NCBI GenBank assembly: GCA_020698575.1
Contig: CM036239.1
Coordinates: 14,250,263-14,314,262 of the forward strand
Reading direction: 5' to 3'
DNA: 64,000 nucleotides
Origin: Bostrychus sinensis
Lineage: Eukaryota; Chordata; Actinopteri; Gobiiformes; Eleotridae
Within the stretch, counting starts at the first letter, position 1; every line of letters starts with the position of its first letter. The notes under the pieces are model-generated. The model saw only the letters and a list, made by a program, of their open reading frames with translations, was not told the origin of the DNA and did not search any database. This document shows positions 34,031-57,700 of this stretch, piece by piece. Both the position numbers and the translations under genes were made by a program.

Positions 34031-35048
34031 TCAACATTCTTCTTGTTCCTCCCCATGCGTGATAATGTAACACAGAGATTTGTAGTCCAGGTTGCCTGCA
34101 GGGTCAATGTTCGATGACTGGAACATTTGATTGACCTGCAATTCAATGAGGTATTCTTAGTACACACACAAAAATCAGTTGTTTGCTTAAATGGACAATG
34201 GAGTTTTTACCTCCTCGCGTGTAAACTTATCCGCTTGTGTCATCAGTAAAGTCTGTAATCTTAAACAAATAAATACATTTCACATATACTGCCTTTAATA
34301 AATCAGTTGCATGCTTCAATCAACTTACTCATCTTTGTGTATAAAACCCTTTGCATCAGGATCAAACAGTTTAAAAGCATTTAGGATGGTTTCTTCAGCG
34401 TCGGTACCTGCACATAAAATAAATATATGCTATGTACAGTCTACTTTTTCCATCTATCCTGCTTGAATTAAAGAGTGTGGTGCCATAGCACAGTTAATCT
34501 TCTTACCGTGAAGCTTTTCTCCAAACAGATTGAGAAACATGGTGAAGTTGATGGGTCCAGTAGCTTCCCTTAGCATGTCCTCAAGTTCATTGTCCTTCAC
34601 ATTGAGCTTACCTTAAAACATATATCCAGGCTTAAATCTACTAAGTAAACTAATACAAATATGTGTGTAGTAGTACTTTATGTTGGTTTCTAATTTGCAG
34701 CACTGACCCAATGATGCATATGTGTCTTTCAGGTCTTCTTTATCAATGAATCCATCCCGATTTTGGTCGATTAGAGTGAATGCCTACCAACAAAGACTGT
34801 CACTTCAAAATAAATTTTTTTAAGCAGCAACAAAAGAAGAGTATGAAATATTTACCTCTTTAAACTCTTGGATCTGTGTTTGTTCGAACATGGAGAAAAC
34901 ATTTGATGATGCTCTCTGTGCTCTTTTGGCACCTCCTTCCTTCTTCTTTGTCTTTCTGCTGGCCTAAATTGAAGTAACACACAACATCCATATGAAACCT
35001 AATAACAAAGTGCATTCAAATGTAGCTTATGATCCAGAGACGTACCAT
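34031..35048 (-). CDS. myl5: Myosin regulatory light chain, MYL5-like
   Basis: EF-hand light chain that binds the neck of a sarcomeric myosin heavy chain. Seven exons in transcript order: 35048-35046 (ATG only), 34963-34856, 34783-34708, 34611-34507, 34407-34329, 34259-34211, 34135-34031; 174 residues. The N-terminus MASRKTKKKEGGAKRAQRAS with SSNVF is the MLCK-phosphorylatable segment (S20/S21). Loop 1, DQNRDGFIDKED (43-54), keeps the Ca2+/Mg2+-binding residues; later loops are degenerate, as in all RLCs. PINFTMFLNLFGEKL and the C-terminal DYKSLCYIITHGEEQEE are RLC signatures. The N-terminal 60 residues fit MYL5 better than MYL7 or MYL2, but MYL7 shares the C-terminal part, so the paralogue name is less sure than the family. 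Confidence 0.9.
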
Positions 35049-35130
35049 CCTGGGTGTAATTCAGTAGCTGCAGTGTGTGCAATGATTTGAGAGTGCAGAG
35101 TTTAAATACAACAGCTGTCTGGGATAGGGA
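35049..35130 (-). promoter_or_regulatory. Putative myl5-like core promoter
   Basis: On the minus strand a TATA-like TATTTAAA (35101-35108) lies about 55 bases upstream of the ATG, with an E-box CAGCTG just upstream (35112-35117). A TATA box plus MyoD-type E-box fits a striated-muscle gene. Function is inferred. Confidence 0.5.
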
Positions 35131-35766
35131 CAGGACATGTGCTGCAAGTTTGAATGAAGCTGAGTCCTGGGGGAAAATCCATAATCAAATGGGACCCCCC
35201 AACCAGACCAAGATCTCCATACATGGGTATTATGATCAGTGCCCCAGTGGCTGTCCCATCACAAAACCTTTTAAAGGGTTTCTATTTACAGTATTTCACA
35301 TTTGTCGGGCAGAGACCTTTTCTTTTAATTAAAGAGACTATCTGACTCTACTTTATATATTGACTATGTTTCTATTCAGTTCTGTAAGTAAAAATAGCTG
35401 TCTGCTGTACAAAGCGCAAGTATGAATAGTTTTAGAGGTTTAGGGCAAAGATGTATAGTTTGTTTTCATGTTCTAGAATCGGATAATGTCAAAATATTCA
35501 GATGGAGGGCAGGGGCCAGTGTCACTTTATATGTTAGACAGTATTTTTAAAAGTATCATCTGAACAGAGAATTCACAAATATTGAACCTAATTTTTTTTT
35601 TTTTTTTTGCAAGTGATTGAGTTCAGAAACCTCATTATATTTATCTCATGGATTAACGCTCTGTCTACAGTTCTCAGCTAATGACGCTGCCTCTGTGTGG
35701 AAAGGGTTTACTTTAGGCAGATTACCAACTACAAGCCGTCCACTCCACTGACAAGCTGTAACTAGA
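35131..35766. other. Intergenic upstream of myl5-like gene
   Basis: No coding exon is recognised. A poly(T) run lies near 35,590. Muscle enhancer motifs could lie here, but none beyond the core promoter is convincing. Confidence 0.45.
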
Positions 35767-36570
35767 ATGATTAGAGTTCTGCTGCCGCTTGATGGACCAT
35801 CAGGCAGCCCTGACACCTCCACTCATCCCATCAACACTGACACTCACACCCCCACCTCCAGCACCCCAGAGGACATAGGCTGTGTACTTTCCCCTATGCT
35901 CTTCACCCTGTACGCGAACTACTGCACTTCTGGCCACCAGTGTGTCAAGCTGATAAAATTTGCATATGACACCATCCTTATTGGACTCACCTTGGACAGG
36001 GATGAGTCTGTGTACAGAAGGATGGTGGACTGTCTCTGGTGCCGGTACAACAACCTGGAGCTGAATGCAGAGAAGACAGAGGAGTTCATGATAGACTTTT
36101 GAAACGTCTTGGCCTCTCTTTCCCCATCATCACTGTAGACACCTTCTGCTTCTTGGGCACCACCATCACCCAGGACCTCAAGTGAGAGCCGACCATCAGC
36201 GCCCTAATCGTGAAGGACCAGTAGAGGATGTTCTCTCAGCGAAAATGGTGGTCCACGTCTGTACTGTCATCATTGTGTCCATCCTGTTCAATGTGGTACG
36301 CTGGGGCCACTGTCAGGGACAAACACAGGTCAAAGCTGACCCTTCTCACCCTGGACATGGACTTTTTGAGCTGCTCCCCTCACACCGGAGGGTACGGTCC
36401 ATTCAGACCAGAACCTCCCGTCACAAGAACAATTTCCTCTTCCCCTCTGCTGCTGGACTCATGAACACTATTAACCTAGTTGCTATTGTCATTTTGTCAC
36501 TTTATTACGGTCACGTTATCATGCACTTGGTACTATTATCCACCGGTTCATTTTTTTGCACTATTTACTA
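35767..36570 (+). mobile_element. Truncated LINE ORF2 remnant
   Basis: It encodes a broken reverse-transcriptase C-terminal half: GCVLSPMLFTLYANYCTSGH, then KLIKFAYDTILIGLT, NNLELNAEKTEE, FLGTTITQDL, VRWGHCQGQTQVKADPSHPG-type text and LFELLPSHRRVRSIQTRTS. The catalytic [F/Y]ADD is mutated to FAYD, and there are frameshifts and an internal deletion between about 36,300 and 36,340. It is a dead fish LINE copy in the myl5-ppp3cc gap. Confidence 0.85.
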
Positions 36571-37450
36571 CTTGCACTATTATGTACATAATCATATCTG
36601 GTACCTATCTGTATAGTCTGTTATACTGTTTAGAGAAAGTTTATGCCTATAGTCTATTTTGTGAATACACACAACTTTACTAAAAACACATTGTTCTGTT
36701 CATATCTGTAAATTTTGTAGATTTTAATTTTATTTGAATCTGCATATATGAAATTCCTAGTAATGTGAAATCTTTCACTTGCAATGGCAATAAGCACAAT
36801 GTTAAATCTGAGTCGACTGACAACAGTCATGCCTGTGTGATTGAATAACCTCATGACTTTGCAAAGGTTTAGTAGAAAAAGTCCTTGCTCACATGCTGAC
36901 AGAGGAAACATTAAACTTTGTTTCATGTCTACAGGCCCAGTCACTAAACCATCAAAGATGAACCATAAACCATGCCAAAACGTCTGCATATTGAATCAAC
37001 CATGGAAGTTTTGCCTCAATCTCCCACTATAAGCTTGTAGATGTAACACAGCGTGAATGCAACCTGTTCTTTGATGAACTTCAAAAGCTAGGATGGAAGC
37101 TGGGCCATGTATCACCAGTAAATCCTGCATCCTGCAGGTCTCAAAAGAATCAAATATGATTTTATAATTTCAGCAGCAGCAATGTCAGACTGTCAGCTCT
37201 GCAGCCTGATAAATACATTTGGAGGGTGTGGTTTTATGCAGCTTACAGTTCAACATTTGGCAATTTCATAAATGAAGATAAGGCCCACGTTGCTGGTCTA
37301 ATTAAAACTGTTTAACGTTGCAAAGTGCCGCATGCCACAGGGCGGTGCTATAAGCTAATCATTCTGGTCAGTAGGACTACCTTAACTCGTCTATTGTTTA
37401 TAGAGGTTATAATATTTGTAATTTATATTTATAGAGCCGTTTAAAACAGT
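36571..37450. other. Intergenic, no gene seen
   Basis: AT-rich single-copy-looking DNA with open frames up to 111 codons on the minus strand, without splice sites or family match. No repeat ends are obvious. Confidence 0.45.
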
Positions 37451-38107
37451 AATATGAAATTATAATATGCAGAAGTAGGCTATCCCCTAGCCTATTCTTC
37501 TATCATCGACCTGGTGAACGGACCTGGAGGCGAGCGCAGTGAAGTGGTCGCGTTAAACTTCAGGTGAAGACTACACTACCCATAGTTCCATGCGCTGAGC
37601 CATGTTGTAGGAAATCCGCTTGCGGCGGATTATTGTAATCCGACAGTAGGTCTGAACGACACATCGGATCACGACAAAAAGCAAAGCCTGGTGGCCTGCT
37701 GCAGATGCACCTCGTCCAAGAATAAAGGGATAAACTTGAGATATGATCTGACGCACTGCTCAGTACTTCTCGAGTTGGTCATTCGCGCCGCCCAGGACTG
37801 TTTCCTGGACCCGTCCACTTCTCTCACATCAAGTGACAGCGGCTTAGCATCACTGCAGTATACAGCAGAGGGGATAGGGAAAGCTTTAATTTGCTGGTTA
37901 AAGAGATCCCCCCTTTCCCTTCCCCCGTCAAGTTGAGGTCCAGCCCTGAACGGCTTGTGTCTGTGTGGCAGCAGAGTGCAGCGCTGCTGAAACTAGGCTA
38001 GCTACCGCGGCTAGCTCACTCCAGCTAGCGCGGCTAGCTAGAAGGAATTCATCAAGTTTAGTTAGGTGTTCAGCTAATTTACCACCCATTGTCCTGAAGA
38101 ACAGATA
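37451..38107 (+). promoter_or_regulatory. ppp3cc promoter and 5' leader
   Basis: GC-richer DNA with several CpGs leads up to the calcineurin start codon. It contains ACTACACTACCCATAGTTCC (a ZNF143/SBF-like ACTACA...CCCA arrangement, 37569-37588) and, at 37995-38040, four GCTAGC hexamers arranged as inverted repeats just upstream of the ATG. The transcription start is probably in 37,800-38,000. Confidence 0.55.
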
Positions 38108-51100
<12,993 letters not shown>

Positions 51101-52310
51101 AATGACACCTCAGCCTGCCCCGTCTGTCCCTCTGCTCACCCTGTCTGCACCTTCTCATTCTTCCTCTGTCCTCTTTCTTCCTGTTCTTCTCGTCTCTGCC
51201 TCCCTTCTCCATGAAGATCAGGAGAAGCAATGCAGAGACCTTTTGGTCCAAGTAATTTTCATCCTGCTTAATTTATTTAATCTCGTATAGAAAAAATTAT
51301 CATCATTGTCGGAGAATGAATCTGAGCAAACCATTTTGGAAAATAGAATTGTATGTGGACATGCTAATTGCACTCACTGCTGAGTTGAACAATAGCTTAA
51401 TCCACTTAATCTTCTCTTTTTGAGGACAACACTTTCATCAGCTGTGTTGAGTGTGCTTGAAGAGGCAGGAACTGCGGCCGTATGCTCATTCAAATGTACC
51501 TATGCTGTGTTCATGCCAACGTAAAAAGAGCAAGTGAATGCACTTGATTAGAAATGAGAATTAATTGAAACCTCCATTGCACAAAACCATCCTTTCTTAT
51601 GCCAATGATAGTGTGAATGAGCTCTCAGAAGCAAGTATTGACATTTATATGTATATTTTAATTGTTCCCTCTTTTCAATGTGATGTTTTTTACAACACAT
51701 AGATTTAGGCATAATTATTTAGAGTGGTAAAAGGGACGAGAAGAAAGTAAGGAGGCAAAGAGTGGGAAAACGTAATTGATTTGTTTTTTATTATTAATTA
51801 AAACAAAGGATCATTCTGCTTTTTGCATGGCATTAGATGACTATAAATTGTCCAGGAAAATAATTAATTTGATCCAAAAATAAATAAACCAGAGTTTTGT
51901 TTTTTTTTGCCGCTCAAGAATATCTGCAATGACTGATCACACTCAATCCTCCTAAAATGACTGAGTCTTTCAAAAACTCGATCGTCTAACTGTTATGGAC
52001 CTTTTCCCAAGCACTTGTATGTCATATTTTTGGCCAGTTTATATGGTCACATTGTATTTTCGGTGGAAGTTCTGGGAAGGTGACGCAGTGAAATGCAAGC
52101 AGTGCAGTTCAGACAAAATCTGACGATTTCAAACGCTGACAGCCTTGGCATTTTAAGCAGCTAATCTATTTGTAAATGTACATACCCAGGGTAATGTGTA
52201 CATTGAGTGCAATGGCTCAAGAAGCCAGGTGTGTTGAAGGTTTGATTGTTTGCTGCCTTTTTAAAGTTCAGCTGCCTTAGTCATGTTTCCATGACAATAA
52301 ACTTGACGTC
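51101..52310 (+). other. ppp3cc 3' UTR
   Basis: No coding exon is visible. AATAAA signals occur at 51879-51884, 51883-51888 and 52296-52301, so the 3' UTR is either about 0.8 kb or about 1.2 kb. AU-rich stretches (51,640-51,900) could give message instability. Confidence 0.55.
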
Positions 52311-53472
52311 ACCTGTTCGTCCGTTGGTGAAACGGTTACATGTCCAGAACCAGAAGGAGGACTATGAAAGCCCTAAAATGTTCGAGTCAGTCTGAAATAG
52401 CATTGCTTGCATTTTACTCTGTTCCGTCAGAGATAACCACCACCTGTTAACTGAATACAGACTTACTGAATAAGACTTACTGCAACAAATAGAAAAAAAA
52501 AAAAAAATCAAATGAAGCTTAATTAATGCTGAACCAGAGTAATCCTTTAAGTGCTCTGACGATAAGAGCAGCATTGATGTGCATTTCAGGTGTGTGTACA
52601 TTGGTATCTGGGACCTGGGCTTTTCTCTTATGTGTTGGGTGATATAGATTTTATAAGGGTTTGAGTGGGAGCGGCTAGACCTCTCTCTCATTTCTGACTT
52701 CTGTTCAAGTCTCCAAACATATCTCACAGAATGTACAGAAATGGTATAAAAATGAAAGTTTTTTTTTTCCTTTTAAAGCTGAAATTGGGGGAGGAAAAAG
52801 TTTTGTCTTTCAGGACATGTATGAAAAGGCCGTACAAGGCATGTTGCTGTTTCACTCCATTCAAATAAAAAGGAGAATTAGTGGTGCTTGAGTGTGTTGC
52901 ATCAGGCTTGTGCTTTTACTGCTCAAGGACGGTGAGACTGTCAATCAAAGTCCAGCGTAGGAGGTGTTGCTTTGTGTTACTTCATCCACCGAGAACGAGT
53001 AGCATTGAAAGATCGCCAGCTTCCTCGCTTTTATGTGCAGGGCCATATGTTTCTTAGCAACACAAACCCTCCACACTAATACCTGCAGCTCACAGTGGAG
53101 ATGGTAAAGCATTTCCTCAGGTGCCAATGATTACAAGCAGGAATATAGCCATAATGTGCTGTTTTTTTTTTTATTTTTTTTATGCAACACTAACAAAGAG
53201 AGTACTAGTACAGAAATGACAAATGATAGGTGTGAAATAAACTGACTGCAGAGGAAGGTGTGATTACTGGTAAACTAATAGGTTTAGTGAAAATAAGGAC
53301 AGGGTAAACTAAAAGCTTTGTCTTATTATACCTCAAAGAAAGATGCACTGTGTAATCCTATCATCTCATATAATTGCATATCATTTTAAAGCTATATCTC
53401 CTGGTTTAAAAGTGGTTTAGTTAAATGACTTACGAAGTGTTTACCAAACTTTATTTCCTAACAACCACTTAT
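52311..53472. other. Intergenic between ppp3cc and dmtn
   Basis: The two genes converge here. No gene is seen. Homopolymer A/T runs lie near 52,492, 52,757 and 53,161. Part may be 3' UTR of either gene. Confidence 0.45.
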
Positions 53473-53701
53473 AGGTGCATCTCAGTAAATTAAGGTATTT
53501 TAATATTATATAGATCCAGCACACAAGTGTCAAGGATTTATTTTAGTTATTATTGTTTACATTTAACTAAAATAATATACTAATATAATAATAATAATAA
53601 ACTAATATAGGAACCATCACAATCATCACAATTAAAACAGAAATGCTGCAACTACTGAAATAAGTTTATTTTTTCACAATTTAATTTACATAGATGCACC
53701 T
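53473..53701. mobile_element. Short Tc1-type MITE
   Basis: It starts AGGTGCATCTCAGTAAATTA and ends (reverse complement) AGGTGCATCTATGTAAATTA, giving clear terminal inverted repeats 229 bp apart. The interior holds ACTACTGAAATAA, shared with the MITE at 7,318. Confidence 0.8.
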
Positions 53702-54753
53702 TTTCATTTCTGAACATAAATAATACATTGCTGTAGCAGAACATTTTTCATTGGTTTTATTTCACACCCCTAGACTGTACAGCGGAAACAAAAAGTATGA
53801 TGTCAAGTATTTCAGAAGAATTCGAAGAAAGCAGAAACAGAGTTCTATATGTTCTAAATAGATGCTACAGACGTCTCTGTAACAGCTGACGGTGACAGAT
53901 TATCACGAAAAGTCAAGAATCAGGTCAGTGGGTGCTTATAAAATAAAAAAAAAACTACAAAAAGGAAATATCAAACATCAATCAGTATGCAGTGCTTTTG
54001 AGTGCATAAATGACAATCATCAAATAAATAGTTTGACATAAATAATACCATACAATTTGTCACATAAGATTTACATTGTACATTAGATGTAATTTAAGTT
54101 AAGGCTGTGATACATTTTCAGTAGTTAAATTCAAAGTGAAATGCATATGTTCTATAGATTCTGTCCACCTACAGTGAAACGTGAAGCATTTTATTTAAAT
54201 TGTAATGGTTAGGCTTACTTATAAAAATATACTGTTACATGAAATTACAGTAAGCCCTGCAACTAACCGACCACTGTTCAGGGTGTACTTCGTCAAAGGC
54301 CCATAGTTGCTGAGGCCTGCAAACGGGCATAAGCAGGAGATAACTGGCTTAATGATAATACTACATAATCTAATATATCACAAAAGGCAATAATGAATTT
54401 ACTTTGAATTGAACTACTGAAATAAATGGACTTTTCCTCAATATTCCAGTTGGTTGATGTGTGTAACCAAAACCATGTGAGTAAGTGGGTGCATGATGAG
54501 CAGCTGATAGCAAGCAATGATGAGTACAAGTGCAGTAAGGTGAGCGTATGTCAGTGCATCCTCAAGGTTAGTGGAGCCAGCCTCGGTGAACACAGTCTGT
54601 CAATCCAGGGCTGTGATTGGTTAGTTGGTTGGTTGACTTTTTTTTTTTTTTTTTTTTTTTTTTTCGCCTGGACATTGACGATTACTGGCTCTGTTTTTAT
54701 TAACGCTGTATTATGTGTCTTCGTCAAGTATTAGGAAAATCAGGTCACTTCCT
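53702..54753. other. dmtn 3' flank / 3' UTR with MITE fragment
   Basis: No coding exon is seen. The segment 54,400-54,450 carries another copy of the 'gaattgaactactgaaataa' MITE end. A poly(T) run of about 25 lies at 54,639-54,664, only 90 bp beyond the dmtn stop, and could template poly(A)-like tracts in the dmtn 3' UTR. Confidence 0.5.
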
Positions 54754-57700
54754 TTAGAAGAGTGAAACTTTCTTCTTCAGTTCATTTCGTTTCCATAGCG
54801 ACAGGCGGTCAAACTCCACTATCGACATCCCAAAGATCTGCTCGAACTCCTCTGGAGCCAAGTGCCGCTGCAGAGAGAGGAGACGAACAATAAAACACAT
54901 TTGATACAGCATTCTCCATTCATTTTCCATTTTATATCTAATTTTATTCTGTATTTATCTTAATGTAAGTAAAATAAGTTCTATGTATGACCCAACAAGA
55001 GGCAGAAAGTAACCAGATATTACTCAAGTAATTTATTTTTTTGAGTACAACCTATTTTTTTATTTTATTTTAGTGTATTTTTTTTACTTCCAAGTAATAT
55101 ATAAAAAGCATAATAGTAATAATACTTGCTGCACTAGTAGTACTACTAGTAAAAAAGTAATAAGTAATCATTATAATAGTAATAGTAGAAAAAAATACTT
55201 TCAAATGTAATTTTACTTGCTTCAATGGCTGAGGCAAGAAATAAATAAAAAATCAATTTATCAACATTTATATTCAAATTTATGTTACAAACCTCCAATC
55301 GTGTGCGGTCAACTCCAGGAGGCAGTTTACAGCGCCCTCTATGGGTCACAATCAGTGCTTCGTAGGGATATATCTGACGTGAGTAAAAATACATAGAATA
55401 TTTAACACATTCATTTATATATATTTATATTTTTTGTTACAGAAACTCTCTCACCTTCTGCTCCAGGATACTGGGTAGTGAGGTTCCTCTGTCCATCCGC
55501 TCCTTACGATCTCCGTTCTACAAAACAACACAAAAATTACAGTCAACAACACGCATGAAATTGTTGTAAAGATGCACATTCAGTCAACAGATAAAGTCAT
55601 GCAAACAGAAATTCAAAAGTTTGAGTAAAAGCACTCTGAAAATGTAGCGTTTCTGTAGGGTAAGTATAGACAGGAGCATATATCTTATTTGACTGTGCCA
55701 TTATTTTATTTTATTTTATTTTATTGTTTTTCATTTTTTCAGTTTTTCTCACAGACAAATGACATAGTGGAATAAATTATTGAGGGGTGAGAACCAAAAG
55801 GCTGCAAATGACGGTGTGGAAGTGAGGGTAAAGTAAAAGGTTACAATAATGTTTCTATAATAATTTTGAATTGAACTCACAACAGCTATCTCTAAATATA
55901 GGATTCAGTCAATGCCAAAATGCATAAGTGCATATAACTGCTGTTTCCTTCTAATTGATAATAACAAAAATACTTTTCCCAATTACAAAATAGGTATATT
56001 TTAAATGATCTGTCGCCTGACTGAATTAATATTTTGGTTGACGTAATTTTTGGAAAAAGTGTGATCAAATTGTTGCTCATTTTTTGGTTCTCCAGTAAAG
56101 TTACTAGAATGTCACTCGGACCCTTTTGATTTTAAGCCCTCGTTATGAAAACTTTAATTTACAAATGTTCAAATAATGTGTGGGCAAAACTCAGCAGTTG
56201 CTTGAGACTTTTGCAGTTTTTCAGTAAGAGTAAAGATGGCTGGTCATCAGAAGCAGAAAGCAGCAGACATCATGCACATGCCACACACAGACAGTTACAG
56301 TACCACTCTTACCTGAGCGGCTGGAAGACATGAAAACAGATAAAAGTCAGGATGATTTCTAGAAACTTTGAGAAACATTTGGGCACATCATTCATTTTAC
56401 ACTATCCATCAGCAATAATAGACCTACCTGGTTGTCCTTTGTCTCCATTAGAAAACTCAGCAGACTGCATCTGTGAACACATCAGTACAACTTATACGTA
56501 CTGTATATCAACACTGTAAAACATCCTAAAACTCTTATACATTTTACATATTACATAGTATTTACAAAAAACAAACAAACAAAAACAAAACAAAAAACAA
56601 CAAAAAAGCACAGAGCACGTACTCTGGTCAGGCCTGTTCCTGAACGGGATGGAGACTTTGATGCATTTGTAGACAAACCTGACAATAAAATATGTGTAGT
56701 GAGAGGAGGCCTATTAGAAAGTTCTGAAAAGTCTTTTGTGAATAAGTCTTACTGCCGTGCATGTGGGTTCTGTCAGGCAGTGACTGTGTCTTCCTCCGAA
56801 ACTGAATGGCTTTCTCCTTCTCTTCCTTTAAAATAAGGCGGCCCATATTGGACTGGATCTGAAACCATCATAACACAAAGATGATACATTGTGGAAAGCG
56901 ATTCACACCATGTATCTCAGAGTTCCTTTTGACGTACGCTACATGGTGTATACATGTGTGCTGCCGAAACAACCGGAAACCGCAGGCTGAAATCTGGTTG
57001 GTTCCTGGTTGTATACAGCTCAGCATTCCCTACATGATTTGGATTTCTTAAATTTGTAAATTTATCTTTGTTTGGGCACCCCTGATAATTATAATTATTT
57101 TACTTTATAAGTTGTTGGGCATTTGGATCAGCAACTTCATTTTGATATACTGTACATAATACCTTATAGACATAGTATATACAATATTTCATTAGTGAAA
57201 TTAGGATTATTGGATTAACAGAAAATAGCAAAATATGCATCCTAATAAAATTAACAGATGCAACATTTTGGGGACCCCAACAGAAAAATTCACTCAATAA
57301 TAAGCTGAGTTTCCTTTTGCAAAAATAACAGCCTCTAGGTGACTCCTATAGGCTCTGACAGTGTCTTGATTCTGGATGGAGGTATTTTTAACCATTTCTC
57401 CTGACTAAACATCTCCACTTCAGTTAGATTTAATGGCTTCCGAGCATGGACAGCCATCTTTAAATCAACCCATAGATTTTCAAAGATATTCAAGTCTGAG
57501 GACTGTGATGGCCGCTCCATAACTTTAAACTTCTTTCTCTGCATGAATGCCTTTGTGGATTTTGAGCTGTGTTTTGGGTCGTTGTCTTGTTGGAAAACCC
57601 ATCCCTGATGTAACTTTGACTTTGTGACTGATGCTTGAACATTGTCTTCAAGAATCTGTTGAAATTGGGTGGAATCCATCCAACTCTCAACTTTAACAAG

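Noticed and set aside
36654..36989. 111-codon minus-strand frame in the myl5-ppp3cc gap
   Set aside because: No splice signals, homology or promoter context.
37691..37936. 81-codon frame upstream of ppp3cc
   Set aside because: It starts at GTG, not ATG, and matches nothing; it is promoter/leader sequence.
55146..55394. 82-codon minus-strand frame as a separate small gene
   Set aside because: Its middle is dmtn exon 14 (55373-55293); the rest is intron on either side.
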